NCBI GenBank assembly: GCA_902702965.1
Contig: CACRXP010000145.1
Coordinates: 1,072,580 to 1,136,579, forward strand
DNA: 64,000 nucleotides
Source: Spirometra erinaceieuropaei
Lineage: Eukaryota; Platyhelminthes; Cestoda; Diphyllobothriidea; Diphyllobothriidae
Reading direction: 5' to 3'
Shown here: positions 35,944-45,979 of the stretch, one piece after another
Layout: the number at the start of each line of letters is the position of its first letter
Numbering within the stretch: the first letter of the stretch is position 1
Notes under the pieces: generated by a model
Told to the model about the DNA's origin: nothing
The model's input: the letters and a program-made list of their open reading frames with translations, nothing else
Database searches by the model: none
Made by a program: the position numbers and the translations under genes

Positions 35944-36534
35944 ATATGCCCCGAATGTTATGTGCTGGTAGAATAGGTTTTCTGCCGCTATCTTCAACAG
36001 TCGGTAGCCGAATGTGGCTGAGGGAACCAAAGCACGCCACTTCAGACGGCTAACCTTAGGAACGTCAATGCGTCTAATAATAAGGACATCATCATTTTAG
36101 GTTTTGCTCGGTTCAGGGGAAACACCACCCTTGGCAATTTGTTTCGCAGGGGGCATGCATTCCTGGTAGAGGCCGGGCGTCCCTATCAGAACTAGTTTTA
36201 GGGAAGAATTTCACCTCCTGCGTCATGCGGCTTTCCTAACTGACCACAGTTAAGCTGTGGTAGGCATCGGAGACAACCACCCTTCATCACTGTTTACGGT
36301 CTCAGCTGGATTACCTGCACCCTCTTCTGGACGGTTCATATTGTTCACTAGTTTTAAATGGCCGCGGTTTCGTCAAGGCAGCAATATCTAGTGCGTGCTC
36401 CTGGATCTCTGATGCGTTCGGCTGACCGAGATTGGGACAGAAAATGCGAACCTGGACGACATTAGAAAACAAAGACAGTGGGTCCACCCGGAAGGAGCAA
36501 CGAAGAGGGACAAAACCGGCGGGCACTATTAGCA

Positions 36535-37055
36535 ATCTTGTATCTAATAATTATAATAACTGTATTTAATGCCATTTTACAGGCATTATTAAAGGAATGT
36601 AAAGCACAGATAGGGCTAACAGTAAAAAAGACACCTAAGGAAGCAAATACAAGTGGTGACGTTTTTGAATTGTTTGGATGGTTTGGAAGAAAAACTGCTG
36701 CTCATGAAATAAGGTTAGTCAGGAAAAGGAATGACTAACATTGCATCGGGTGTTTTCAGTCTATTCCTTTTTGATAGAATTGGGACTGCAACAAACAAAG
36801 TGCGTGGGAGAACAATTGCTCACTGTCAACTAAAGTAATTGTTCCTGGTGTTGCCGGGTGTATAATCAGCACCAATTCTCGCAGGATGATACAGTGGAGA
36901 GGGATCAGAGTCCACAACCTTCATCACTACGAAAACTTTAATAAGTGGATCCAGCACCCAAAATTGTGGGCGTTTTCTGAATGCAAAGAAGGGTAATGGC
37001 CCGCCTAGACAAAGAATACTTTCTCAGAATTTTTAAATTCCTGAGCAACTTGTCT
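36535..37055 (+). repeat. Unclassified dispersed repeat, copy 2
   Basis: Direct-orientation partner of 24671-25140, sharing the blocks TTTAATGCCATTTTACAGGCATT, ATAATCAGCACCAATT and AGTGGATCCAGCACCCAAAAT. It lacks recognisable coding capacity. Weaker matches (GTGGACAAATT.CCTGAAA near 37277 against a similar block near 25240) suggest the family unit may extend further. Confidence 0.65.
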
Positions 37056-38599
37056 CAGACTGGTCGGAACTGAATTCCCCCCTCCCCTTAAAAACAGGAA
37101 GATAAGGTGCGACCTACCACGGAAATTCCGTATAATCCGAGAGCACAGCTCTTCGATTATACCTGAAGACTTCTTTGAGATTATAGGCTAAAGGCCATTT
37201 TCAAATAACTTTCTTGGGGAGGAGGAAAGAAACTTCCTCATGTCCAGCCTGGTAGCTGTCGCATGCAGCTTGAACGGATGTGGACAAATTCCCTGAAATT
37301 CACAACCGCATCCTCTGCTGTGCAGCAATAGACCTCGACGACTATAGGGAACGCAATTTGCACGCGCACAATGCTGGACATGCCTACAATATCATAAATA
37401 TAAATTTAAACGTGACCGTGCCAATTTTCTAAGCGATTTGGTCCCCAACATATGACGTCAAAATTAACTTGAATCAGTCTTACCGAAGTCGACTTGTCAG
37501 CCGTGGTTGGCGTCTTTTTTGCATCGTACAGATTATGGCTCTTGCTTTATTGCATTTTTTATCCTCCAATAGGTCCTTATCTGATTTTTCCTGACCTTTT
37601 GCCATAGTAGACTCTTCATTTCCATCTGAGAGAACCCCGTCGTGATTTCATCTGTTTCTTAGTTAAATCTACACGTTAACTCCTCCTACAAATCTCTGTT
37701 AGGCGCCCATTAATTTTCGGCTCCGTTTTTCCATAACCTGAATAATTAACAAAAATTTTCTTCACGGGACAATTCCGGTTGCTTCCGGCGCTGGAAGTGG
37801 TGATTTCGATTACTCATTCCCTCAGTGCGACTTATGAGCGAGTTGTTACGCCTTAGAAGCTTGTTGAATGATGCGGACTTGAATGCGCGAAACTCGTAGG
37901 ACCGTTAAAGGCTAAATATGAACACGGAATTGACAACTCAAGTTGTGCTTTTCAGTCAGGTGATAACCACATCTCTAGCAGACACAAGGAAACTTAAAAG
38001 CAATGCAAACCGTCAGTCAACTGTCATGTAAAAGATGCCTAAGCACTCTCTGGCCCAGATAGCTAGTCAACAGGCGTTGTCTAGGCACGAAACGGTTGGG
38101 TCCATCCCATTTCGTCATGACTGACAAAAGAAGCGAAGTATGGGCAACATCAACCGTTTTACACTCCATATTAGCGACTGCGATGCACGATTCAAGTCCA
38201 GTGTCCATGTACACAACACTAAGTTAGGGAGATATATGCACAGTGTCTCCACCTTATTAAAGCGGTTAGTCGACGTTAAAATCTGAAATTCCCCGACAAA
38301 ACTCACACTCGTCGATATTCTATCCGGGAGTTGCGTTTCGAATGTCATTAAGGGGTACAACCAAGTCTATCCCGTGTATTTGTTTTAGTGAGCTTAATCA
38401 TTTGCCCCTATTACGAGGTTCGCGCATCGAAGGTCGTTCCGGTGTCATCAAAGTTGCCTTTGCAAATCGCAGTGAAGTTATTGGCCAATGGGTGAAGTGG
38501 TTGGTGTGGATGCGCTGTACAGATGCTTTGACGTCATATCCAGTGACTCTACGGATGAACCCAAAGTTTGTTTTCTTCTATCATGGGCCAATTTCATAG
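37056..38599. other. Region upstream of Api5 exons, first exon not found
   Basis: The first Api5 exon (start codon plus about 25 residues) and the promoter should lie here, but no convincing match was found. No other gene is recognised. Confidence 0.4.
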
Positions 38600-38872
38600 A
38601 AACTAGAGGCGTTCACTACGATCCTTAGTGGGACTAAAGGAGGAGATAAGGAAAAAAGACTGTCGTCTCAGTTCATCGGCCGTTTTTTCAAGCGTTTTAA
38701 GGATTTGGAGGAAGATAGCTTTAACTGTCTGCTAGATCTTTGTGATGACCCAGACGTTGCGATACGAAAGCAAGCCGTACAAGATTTACAGTCAATATGC
38801 AAGCACGAACCGGCCTTTACTTCCCGGGTAGCCGACGTCCTTGTGCAGATGCTGGCTACGGATGACCATTCT
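38600..38872 (+). CDS. API5: Apoptosis inhibitor 5 (Api5), exon after missing first exon
   Basis: Api5 is a nuclear HEAT-like repeat protein that protects cells from E2F1-dependent and caspase-linked death and takes part in nuclear protein complexes. This exon encodes 91 residues: KGGDKEKRLSSQFIGRFFKR, LLDLCDDPDVAIRKQAVQDL and RVADVLVQMLATDDHS. They match the animal Api5 pattern KGG.KEKRLA.QFI.+FFK.F, LDLCED.DV.IR+QAI+.L and RVADIL.QLLQTDD. The acceptor is AATTTCATAG and the donor GTACGT; phase is 0 at both ends. The residues before KLEAF should come from a first exon of about 25 codons that I could not locate. The following intron is only 39 bp. Confidence 0.93.
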
Positions 38873-38911
38873 GTACGTCTTTGTTCGTAACAAATTGTCT
38901 AACTGTTCTAG

Positions 38912-39331
38912 GAATCTCATATAGTTGCACTTGCACTCTCCAGCTTGTTATTGGCTGACCCCAGGAGCACATTAACAGGGATTTTCAACCAAATGCTTGC
39001 AGATAACTCTGGCTCACCCAGAGACCATGTTCTCAGATTTTTGGCCGAATCTCTAAAGCGCCTTCCTAAAGAAACATTGGACGATCAGTTGGAGGAGTTT
39101 ATCCTAGAACAGACCAATAAGGTTCTGCTCGATGTCTCAGAGAATGAATTTATCTTGCTCATAACAGTACTTTCATCGCTCAAATGCATGTCTACAGTTC
39201 CCGGGCGCCAGAAACTCGTAAATATGATAACGACTCAAGTAGTGCAGGCGGTACCATCGTTTGATCCGCAAGATGCTTCTTGTCTCGCACAGGTTCGTGA
39301 AAGTGGCAGACAGGCAGTGCGGTTCTTATCG
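38912..39331 (+). CDS. API5: Api5 exon, central helical repeats
   Basis: One hundred and forty residues in phase 0, from ESHIVALALSSLLLADPRST through FLAESLKRLPKETLDDQLEE, FILLITVLSSLKCMSTVPGR and SGRQAVRFLS. In animal Api5 the same order reads V..ALL.+F..D...TL..+F.Q+L, FL..+LK.LP.E.L..E+EE, FVLFM.ILS.LK..QTV.GRQ and RQA+P.FS. The intron after it is 34 bp, one of the shortest possible, and is bounded by GTAACC and TTTCAG. Confidence 0.94.
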
Positions 39332-39365
39332 GTAACCATTTGAGTTTTTACGTTTCATGTTTCAG

Positions 39366-39953
39366 AAAAACGTAACTGCCGGTGCCTTCTTAAAGTACAC
39401 TCTTGAAAAAGTTATACCTTTCTTCGAACCCATCAGTAGCGATCTTGATCGACGTGGCATTCTCCGTGTATTAACAGAGTTTTCTATGCACCCAGGCGAT
39501 GCCCTTTTGTCGTGTTCCGAGACCGAGAAGGCTCAGATTTTATGTCCCTTGTATGCTTTACTACTGAACTCTTTGCCAAACATTCCAGAGGATCCACTGC
39601 TTGCTCTTGCACCAGCTGTTGAATCGGATGCCGAATCTGGACAGTGTCAGTCGACCCAGAATTTAATCCCTGACCAAGTGTCTAGCTTGAATATGCTCGA
39701 AATCGAATGTCTACTTTTCTCCATTGTTAATCTATCGAGGCTACTGCCAAATTTTCTGGACTTCACTGAGCCCTCAGGCGGAGATTCTACGAGCAATTCT
39801 GAAGCTGCCAGCCGTGTACGATGTTTGCGGCCGAAGTTGCAGTATTTAGCTCGTCTCATACAGTTGTACCGTCGGAATATATTATCCTCCACAGAAGAAC
39901 TGCTGAAGATGGAAGAAATTCCTCATGAATCGGCATCTGATGAAGCAAAACAG
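39366..39953 (+). CDS. API5: Api5 exon, C-terminal helical domain
   Basis: One hundred and ninety-six residues in phase 0. It begins KNVTAGAFLKYTLEKVIPFF, corresponding to KN+.....Y...+LP, and continues through LDRRGILRVLTEFSMHPGD, NMLEIECLLFSIVNLSRLLP and RLIQLYRRNI, parallel to the Y/VECLLYSFH.L.RKLP and Y.RGLQ.Y+R.L segments of the family. It ends EIPHESASDEAKQ before a GTAACT donor. Animal Api5 has about five more residues (VVALK) between this point and the start of the next exon; they are either lost or carried by a tiny unrecognised exon. Confidence 0.93.
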
Positions 39954-42900
39954 GTAACTCTGATTTTTACCTATTGACAACAGGTATGTGGTTTCATTAG
40001 GCGTAAAGTTCGATGTCGTAGCCAGGCCTCATTTGTCGCGAAAATTCCTTTAAAAGTTGTCAAACAAGTTGTAAAGTTGTCAATAGGTCGCTGTCTTCGA
40101 GGTTAATAACTTAATGAAATTTACTAATTTCCGCCTATCTTTCGTCGTAGTATGATAAATAAACTTCACCATCTTTATTTAGGTGATGATTCGTAGTTTG
40201 GTATGTGGCCACACAAAATTTTATTCCTGTCTCGAAGTACGTTCGGGCCACTAGTTTTATCCCTAGAGCCTCGGAGAGCTGTATAGCTGGCACCTTTTGA
40301 GTCGTAAACTTTTTCTGCATGTAACCAATAGGGATTTCACAGGTACACACCTACTTTCCCTGAAATATACTGATACTGACAATTACCTGATTCGTCATAT
40401 TTGGACTACATGCACGTATAATTCACTAGATTGTTACTTTCGAAAGTAGGATAAAGTTTCATTTTCGTGCGTTTGTGGAAAAAACTTGCCTGGAATATTC
40501 CTCGTTACAACTGTTCCCCAGCGTGGTGTGGGGCTCACAAGTGCTTTGCGTATCTGAATTTTAATACTTTTGTGGATATTGTGTTGAGCCGATTTCGTGG
40601 TCATTTCCGCAATAAGTTCGATCCAACATCATAGGATTCTCTCACCGTTTTCCTTTGCAAGCTATGTTGACAGAAATACTGAGGCGGTATCGGAATTCTG
40701 AATATCATGGTATCAAAACAAATCCGGTCATCTCCTGTGCTGCTAGGATCAGGCATTTAGTTGCCGTATTTCCAGATAAGCTTTGCTAATCGAACGGTAT
40801 ACGTCCGTAATCTGGCCTCGGTTAACAGCCGCTGTAACTGCCACACATTAATTCGTCCAGAATCGGCACAGGTTACCAATGTTTTGCTTGCTATGTTTGA
40901 CGATCATCACCCCTACTCGGGAGAAATTGTAAATTGCTTGTTTATTGAACTTCTGTGAGGACACACGGGATCAGCCTTACCCCATCTTTACATCGCCAAG
41001 CCTGAGCCTAAATAAATAGAAATGGGTCTAAGCGCAGTAACTGGCCGGTAGCTATCAGTGTTAAAAGCGGCCAGATCATGCACATCTGTTTCACTGAACC
41101 AGGTCCGCAATTCAAACAATTGTACGGACATGAGTGTGCAATTCATGAAAGTCTAACGCAAGAACTGTTGCCTTTTCCACACAGATGCCTAGCTTAGAAG
41201 ATTTTACCAGAATATATCGGACTGAAACCTCCCATAATTTCTATCGTGAGATATTGGCGTACACCCTGTTGCGTTCAAAACATGCGCGGAGCGTTCACGG
41301 CTGGTGGCCAATACTTACTTTTGAAGTTCCGGCTCTTCAAAGAGCAGCACACGGCATTCTGCTGACATCACCTCCCGTCATCCCCACTTGGATAAAAACG
41401 AGGCCATCATCTGCGTCGCAGGTCGTCTATCTGTCCTCGAAAACCCTTATAATATCATAAGAGAATGCGCCTTCCAGGGGATGACATAGTCTTTTCAATT
41501 TGTACTACCAAGACTTCCTCGCAATGTTAGAGGGCGTTCACCGAACGTTGTTACGGAACTCACTCGTCCCTTTGTGCCTTAGGGCTCTCTCGAGCCTAAC
41601 CAGCAGCCGCACAGCGGCGCATGATATAGGCAGAATAGCATTACCCACTCAACTGATGTTGGTAGTTTTGTGCTTCCAACATAAGCAAAAGCGATCTGCG
41701 CAGTTGTTGACTGAAGTGTATTATCTCCTTAAATCCCCCAGGATATTTTTTTTCGCTGACGCCGGGAATCACAGTTCCCTAAATGCGTCTTTCCGCTTTT
41801 CGTTTTATCACTCAGTAAAACTACACTCAACATATTACATTGACCAGTTTTTTTCTTGAGGGTTAGCTTTACCTTATTATTTCACGAGTGGTCGCTGCCT
41901 GACCAGTCAGTTTACTGTATCAGAATTGGCGGATCCCATATGTCGCAGTAGGTTGGGCGGGCAGCTTCATCCAGGTGTGTTAAAGTCGAGGATCTCGGTC
42001 GGACTTCGTAGCTCACTTGGTTAGAACGTTGGCTGTTCTAAAGTGTCAACCTTTCCGTCGTGGGTTCAAATCTCGCCGGGGTCGCCAATTTTTTCACAAC
42101 TGGGTAGCCAATTAAAATATACTAAGCTGAGGTCAAGAGGGGGGTCTGATTTTCCTTTAGGCTTCCGAGCGCGACCAGGGTTATTGGACCGAATGTCAGG
42201 CAGTACTTAGTCATGTGCTGTGAGATAACGTAAGCAATAAGTCTCACAAATGTCCCAGTAGTGTTGAAAAGCAGATAGCTCCGTCTTTTGCAGATTGTAA
42301 AGCTCAGAATGATGGCGTCCTTTAAAGCTCAGGTTATGTGTCCTTGCCTTAGCCTCTCCTTATTAAGAGAGGTCAACTTCTACATAATTTTAAGACTGTC
42401 GTATCAGTAGACTTTCGTTGGACTCGATTTCGTGCCTGGAGATTTTTCCTTAGAGAGTGGCTTGACTGTCTTAGGTGACTCCTACAGGGTGGGTGACAGA
42501 TAAAAGCAACTTCTGGTTCCAATTCCAGGAAGTCGGCTAATTGATAAAAAACAGTGGACGCGCGAATTGCACACCAGTTGGGTAACTTTGTTGCGATAGA
42601 AAATAGGCGTGTTTGGAGGGTGTCAACTCCTGGCTGCGGCACACAGTTACTCGAATGACGCATAATGAAGATTACTATGAGGAAAGTGGGGTACCGGAAA
42701 TGCTGTTCTTCGACGGGGATTGTCACACGTATTTTGTCGTCCAGAGAACCGACACGGAGATCTGGTATTGACAGGCAAGAGGATCTTCCGTCGTTACCGT
42801 CCTCAATGCTGAACTTAGAACTTCGGAGGGCAGTTCAACTTGCCATACTATTTCTTACTATGTGTCAGTTTTAGATGACAACCTCCGTAAGTCTTCTGCA

Positions 42901-43462
42901 GTGTCCCACAAAACCGGTCATATTAATAAAAGAAGTAGACCATTTAATCTTTAGTAGACGGCTTCTAGCGGACCGGGTTCCAGCCAGTATTAATGGAACC
43001 GCCCGCCGGAAACGCTGTTGGGCAAGAAGCTCTTCCAAAGCCAGTGGGAAATTTCCCTCCTATCTCAGTAAACCAACCCTACTTGTTTCCTTTCATGGCA
43101 GTGGGCGATTCGCCGTTCGGATACAGGGAAAATTTTGTGATTAGGAAGAATTTCAGTTGTTCCACGACAAGCTACGGTTTTACACGTAAACACGCTCATT
43201 CGATCTCGTTGAAAAAAATCACTTTGGATATCAATGCATTTGGAGTAAGATATCCATTCCGCCAGTCATCGATTTTATCACCTGGTCCTAGTTTGTTTCC
43301 TCGAAAAGAACTCTTGAGTTCTTCAAAGCTGTGTCTTGCCGCCCTCTGGTATCTATGCGGTTGGTGCCTCAAAAACGGCTCCGCCTTCTTGCAGTTTCTT
43401 TCCCTAGAGCATGTAGATTTGAGGACGTGCTAGTCCACTTAATTACTTATCTTATTTTTCAG
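39954..43462. other. Long Api5 intron
   Basis: A 3.5-kb interval between the last two Api5 exons, by far the largest intron of the gene. It contains a tRNA-like SINE head (42002-42087). Open frames at 41185-41460 and 42993-43433 are unmatched to any family I know and lack splice support. Confidence 0.6.
42002..42087 (+). repeat. tRNA-derived SINE head or tRNA pseudogene
   Basis: A 7-bp acceptor stem can form between GACTTCG and CGGGGTC (two GU wobbles), followed by G and CCA. An A-box-like TAGCTCACTTGG and a B-box GGGTTCAAATC are present, and the T arm GTGGG-TTCAAAT-CTCGC pairs. The anticodon arm is abnormal: TTGGC pairs with GTCAA but encloses 11 bases instead of 7, and one D-stem pair is mismatched. 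This fits a degraded tRNA-derived SINE better than a working tRNA. It is in the Api5 intron, same strand. Confidence 0.6.
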
Positions 43463-43759
43463 ACATTGTCGAATGTAGAGGCCCTAGTGCGCCTGTTCTT
43501 CCGAAATCGACCGACTCTGGACATCTCGACCATGGTGCCATCGTGGAAGAAAATACCAGGGGCAGTTAAGCCGGGCGAAAAACGGCTCCCCGTATCGTCC
43601 GCTAACCAATCCACGGAGACTGGGAAGACCGGTCGCATTGAACACACCTATCGGATGCCGGCCGGCAGATGGTCCGGTGGACAGAGTGGCGCGAGAGGGG
43701 GCTTTCGGGGACGCCGCTTTTCCGGAAATAATCGACCCGGCCGCGGTCGTATGTACTAA
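43463..43759 (+). CDS. API5: Api5 last exon with RGG-rich tail
   Basis: Ninety-eight residues and a TAA stop. It starts TLSNVEALVRLFFRNRP and MVPSWKKI, matching ITNNI..LI+DLF..P and L.LSWK. It then has a basic, low-complexity segment and ends in an RG-rich tail (GGFRGRRFSGNNRPGRGRMY), the nuclear RG motif and final R-L/M-Y typical of Api5. The acceptor CTTATTTTTCAG is strong. Direct joining to the exon ending at 39953 keeps phase 0 and would make a 3.5-kb intron. The visible exons total about 525 residues, in line with animal Api5 (about 500-525). No AATAAA was seen in the following 300 bases. Confidence 0.93.
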   Translation, partial: TLSNVEALVRLFFRNRPTLDISTMVPSWKKIPGAVKPGEKRLPVSSANQSTETGKTGRIEHTYRMPAGRWSGGQSGARGGFRGRRFSGNNRPGRGRMY

Positions 43760-45467
43760 CTCCCTTTGGGATCGTGTATCTGTTTTGTATCCTTTCACAG
43801 CCTCTGTTTTATCCACTTGACACGCCCCACCCGCACCGGAGGTAGTCACTTGTACAGCACTAACTCCGCGCCGTCGATGTGGGTGTTAAACTTTTCCGAC
43901 CGACCGCCTGTAGTTTGCTTACTTTGTTGGATAAAGTATACTGCGATTTCCTGTGCGCTAATACCTGTTTGTTATATTTGCATATGGGAATGGTGTGACA
44001 CGAACGTCTAAAAAACATTCGGTGGAGAAGGGAGAAAGAGGATCTTTCAAAAACAGACGCAAACTACTTTGTGCAAAATGTCCCTTGTGGCTGATTTTGG
44101 GAAGGCATTCTAAAAGCATGCGACTTGTCCTATACGCATGAGATTCCTGGCAGTTCCGCCCTTATGACCGATAAGTGTTTGCCGGGGAGCAATTGACAAC
44201 ACACATTTGGGTGCGGCACGACTTGCATCCTATTGTTGTTAAAAAAAGTGCACTGACAGATAGTTTATGTCGCAAGTGACGCAGACCACAGTGAAAGTTC
44301 GATTGTTGCAAACGACGACGTCCCCAGTATGCCCCACGGAATGGGCGCAGCACTGGTGACATGCCCGTGAATTGATTTATAATGAGGGCTGATTGCGCAG
44401 CACCTCCCTCACTCTCGCCCCACTCACTAGGCTCCGATGGCACGCCAATGTCTAGACGACCGGAAGTTGGCGCGGACGCAGTGGCTGACAAAGCTAAACA
44501 GTTCGGTTACGCGTGCTTCACACGACCCGACTCTCGCACAATATGCCAGGTCTCGCAGGACAGAGGACGGCTCGGATCTCACGTTCGTGAGTGCCATTGA
44601 GGGCACATTAAGAAGAAGTCACTGGGTCTGACTCCCGGTCGTCGAGCCAGTCCGGTACTGACCAAATGGACCAGATTATCCAGTCAGCTGGCAGCCCTCC
44701 ACTCCCCGACTTTTAGCGCGTCGTGATAGTTTAAAGGTATTATGACCTGGCCTGGTACTCGCTAACGACACGAACTGGATGCGTACTCGACTGTTGTCCG
44801 GACCAACAACACATCAGCGAGGACAAAACACGTTCGACCACGACGAAGATATGTTACTCTACAAATCGTTCTACTGGAGAAATGGCGCGTACTTATAGCA
44901 TCCGGAACTCTGCCCAATTCGAATCGAGAAGAAAGTTCTAGAGGAGCCGAGGAATTTATCCAGACACGGACCAATCAGGTTCTACGACGGGAGCAGCCAA
45001 TGGCGGAGCGCTGTCAATATGCTAACGGCCCACTGGCAGCGTGCTAACAGCATGGTAGAGAATGCGCGCACGTGATTTCCAGTGAGAGTGAGTGGCCCTT
45101 TTGAGGAATGTAGGCAATGTCAACAAAAAGCGCGTCAGGTTTACTATCGCGAGAAATGCGCTTATCAACGGCGCAATAATGGCTTGCACAAAAGTTGAAC
45201 TTCCGCAGCATCTGCCTCCATCTTCCTTCCCAAATCCACCATGTTCAAATGGCAATACAAAGACGTCTGGCGTCTAATCTCAGCGAGTGGCTGACTATAC
45301 CAGATTCACGTCTACGCTCGTTGCATACGTTCTTTTCCCCACCTCATTCTAAGGCGCCTCTTATTGGAGATGCGGGCGCGGTTCGTCGGACGAACTGCCT
45401 GCTCCTACTCGCGAACAAAGCAGACTGCAAGGAAGGGTCTCATATCGCCAGCGGAGAGTTACCATAA
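43760..45467. other. Api5 3' flank, no further gene recognised
   Basis: Contains the Api5 3' UTR of unknown length, then short open frames on both strands. A stretch near 44515-44600 resembles retroelement-derived sequence by composition, but I cannot assign it. Confidence 0.35.
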
Positions 45468-45860
45468 CACGGGTTGCCCGTTAGCCTAGCTGTTGGTTAC
45501 CCGGCCCGTTCACAGGTGGCGGATAATGGGACGGCTTTCAGTGAAGGTTCGCTGCGAAATAAGCAGACCCAGGTCTGACGAATAAGCAGTAGCGGACCAG
45601 CAGCGACAGAGCTACCAGGGTGCAGAGGACGGAGGTCTGGCACGTTGAAAGCCTTATAAAAAGCCGAAAAACCCAATGACGGTATTGTGACATGGCGACC
45701 GTAAACCGCCATTAAATAAGTCTCCTTGTCACCGCTGCCTTGTGGTAAGGCTTTTAAGCCAAAGCGCTAGAGGAGACAACCTCGGACAACCAATCCGAGC
45801 GGTTGTTGAGTACCTGCCTGTACTCAAAATTCCCAAGAAATCTCATGGAATATGTCCGAC
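45468..45860 (+). repeat. ~390-bp dispersed repeat, copy 1
   Basis: Aligns with 62422-62816 over its whole length with scattered substitutions (about 90% by eye), in the same orientation. Landmarks are GCCTAGCTG, CAGTGAAGGTT, CCAGCAGCGACAGAGCTACC, TGACGGTATTGTG and GCGCTAGAGGAGACAACCTC, ending AATATGTCCGA. It lies about 120 bp upstream of the RTE-like copy starting near 45980. No coding capacity was recognised. Confidence 0.88.
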
Positions 45861-45979
45861 TATAGTATTACGACCCATGCTACGGCGTTTAGGGGAAACG
45901 ACGTGCTCCGCAACCCTGGTCCAGGGTTTGGGCGAATAGTATGCGAGCTGGACTACTTAATCGGAGGCGGACTCTTGGT

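Noticed and set aside
37834..37899. Short ATG frame MSELLRLRSLLNDADLN as possible first Api5 exon
   Set aside because: Vaguely like the Api5 N-terminus, but the only nearby GT leaves the wrong phase for joining to the exon at 38600.
42993..43433. 146-codon frame just before the last Api5 exon
   Set aside because: Does not resemble Api5, crosses the polypyrimidine region before the acceptor, and has no other match.
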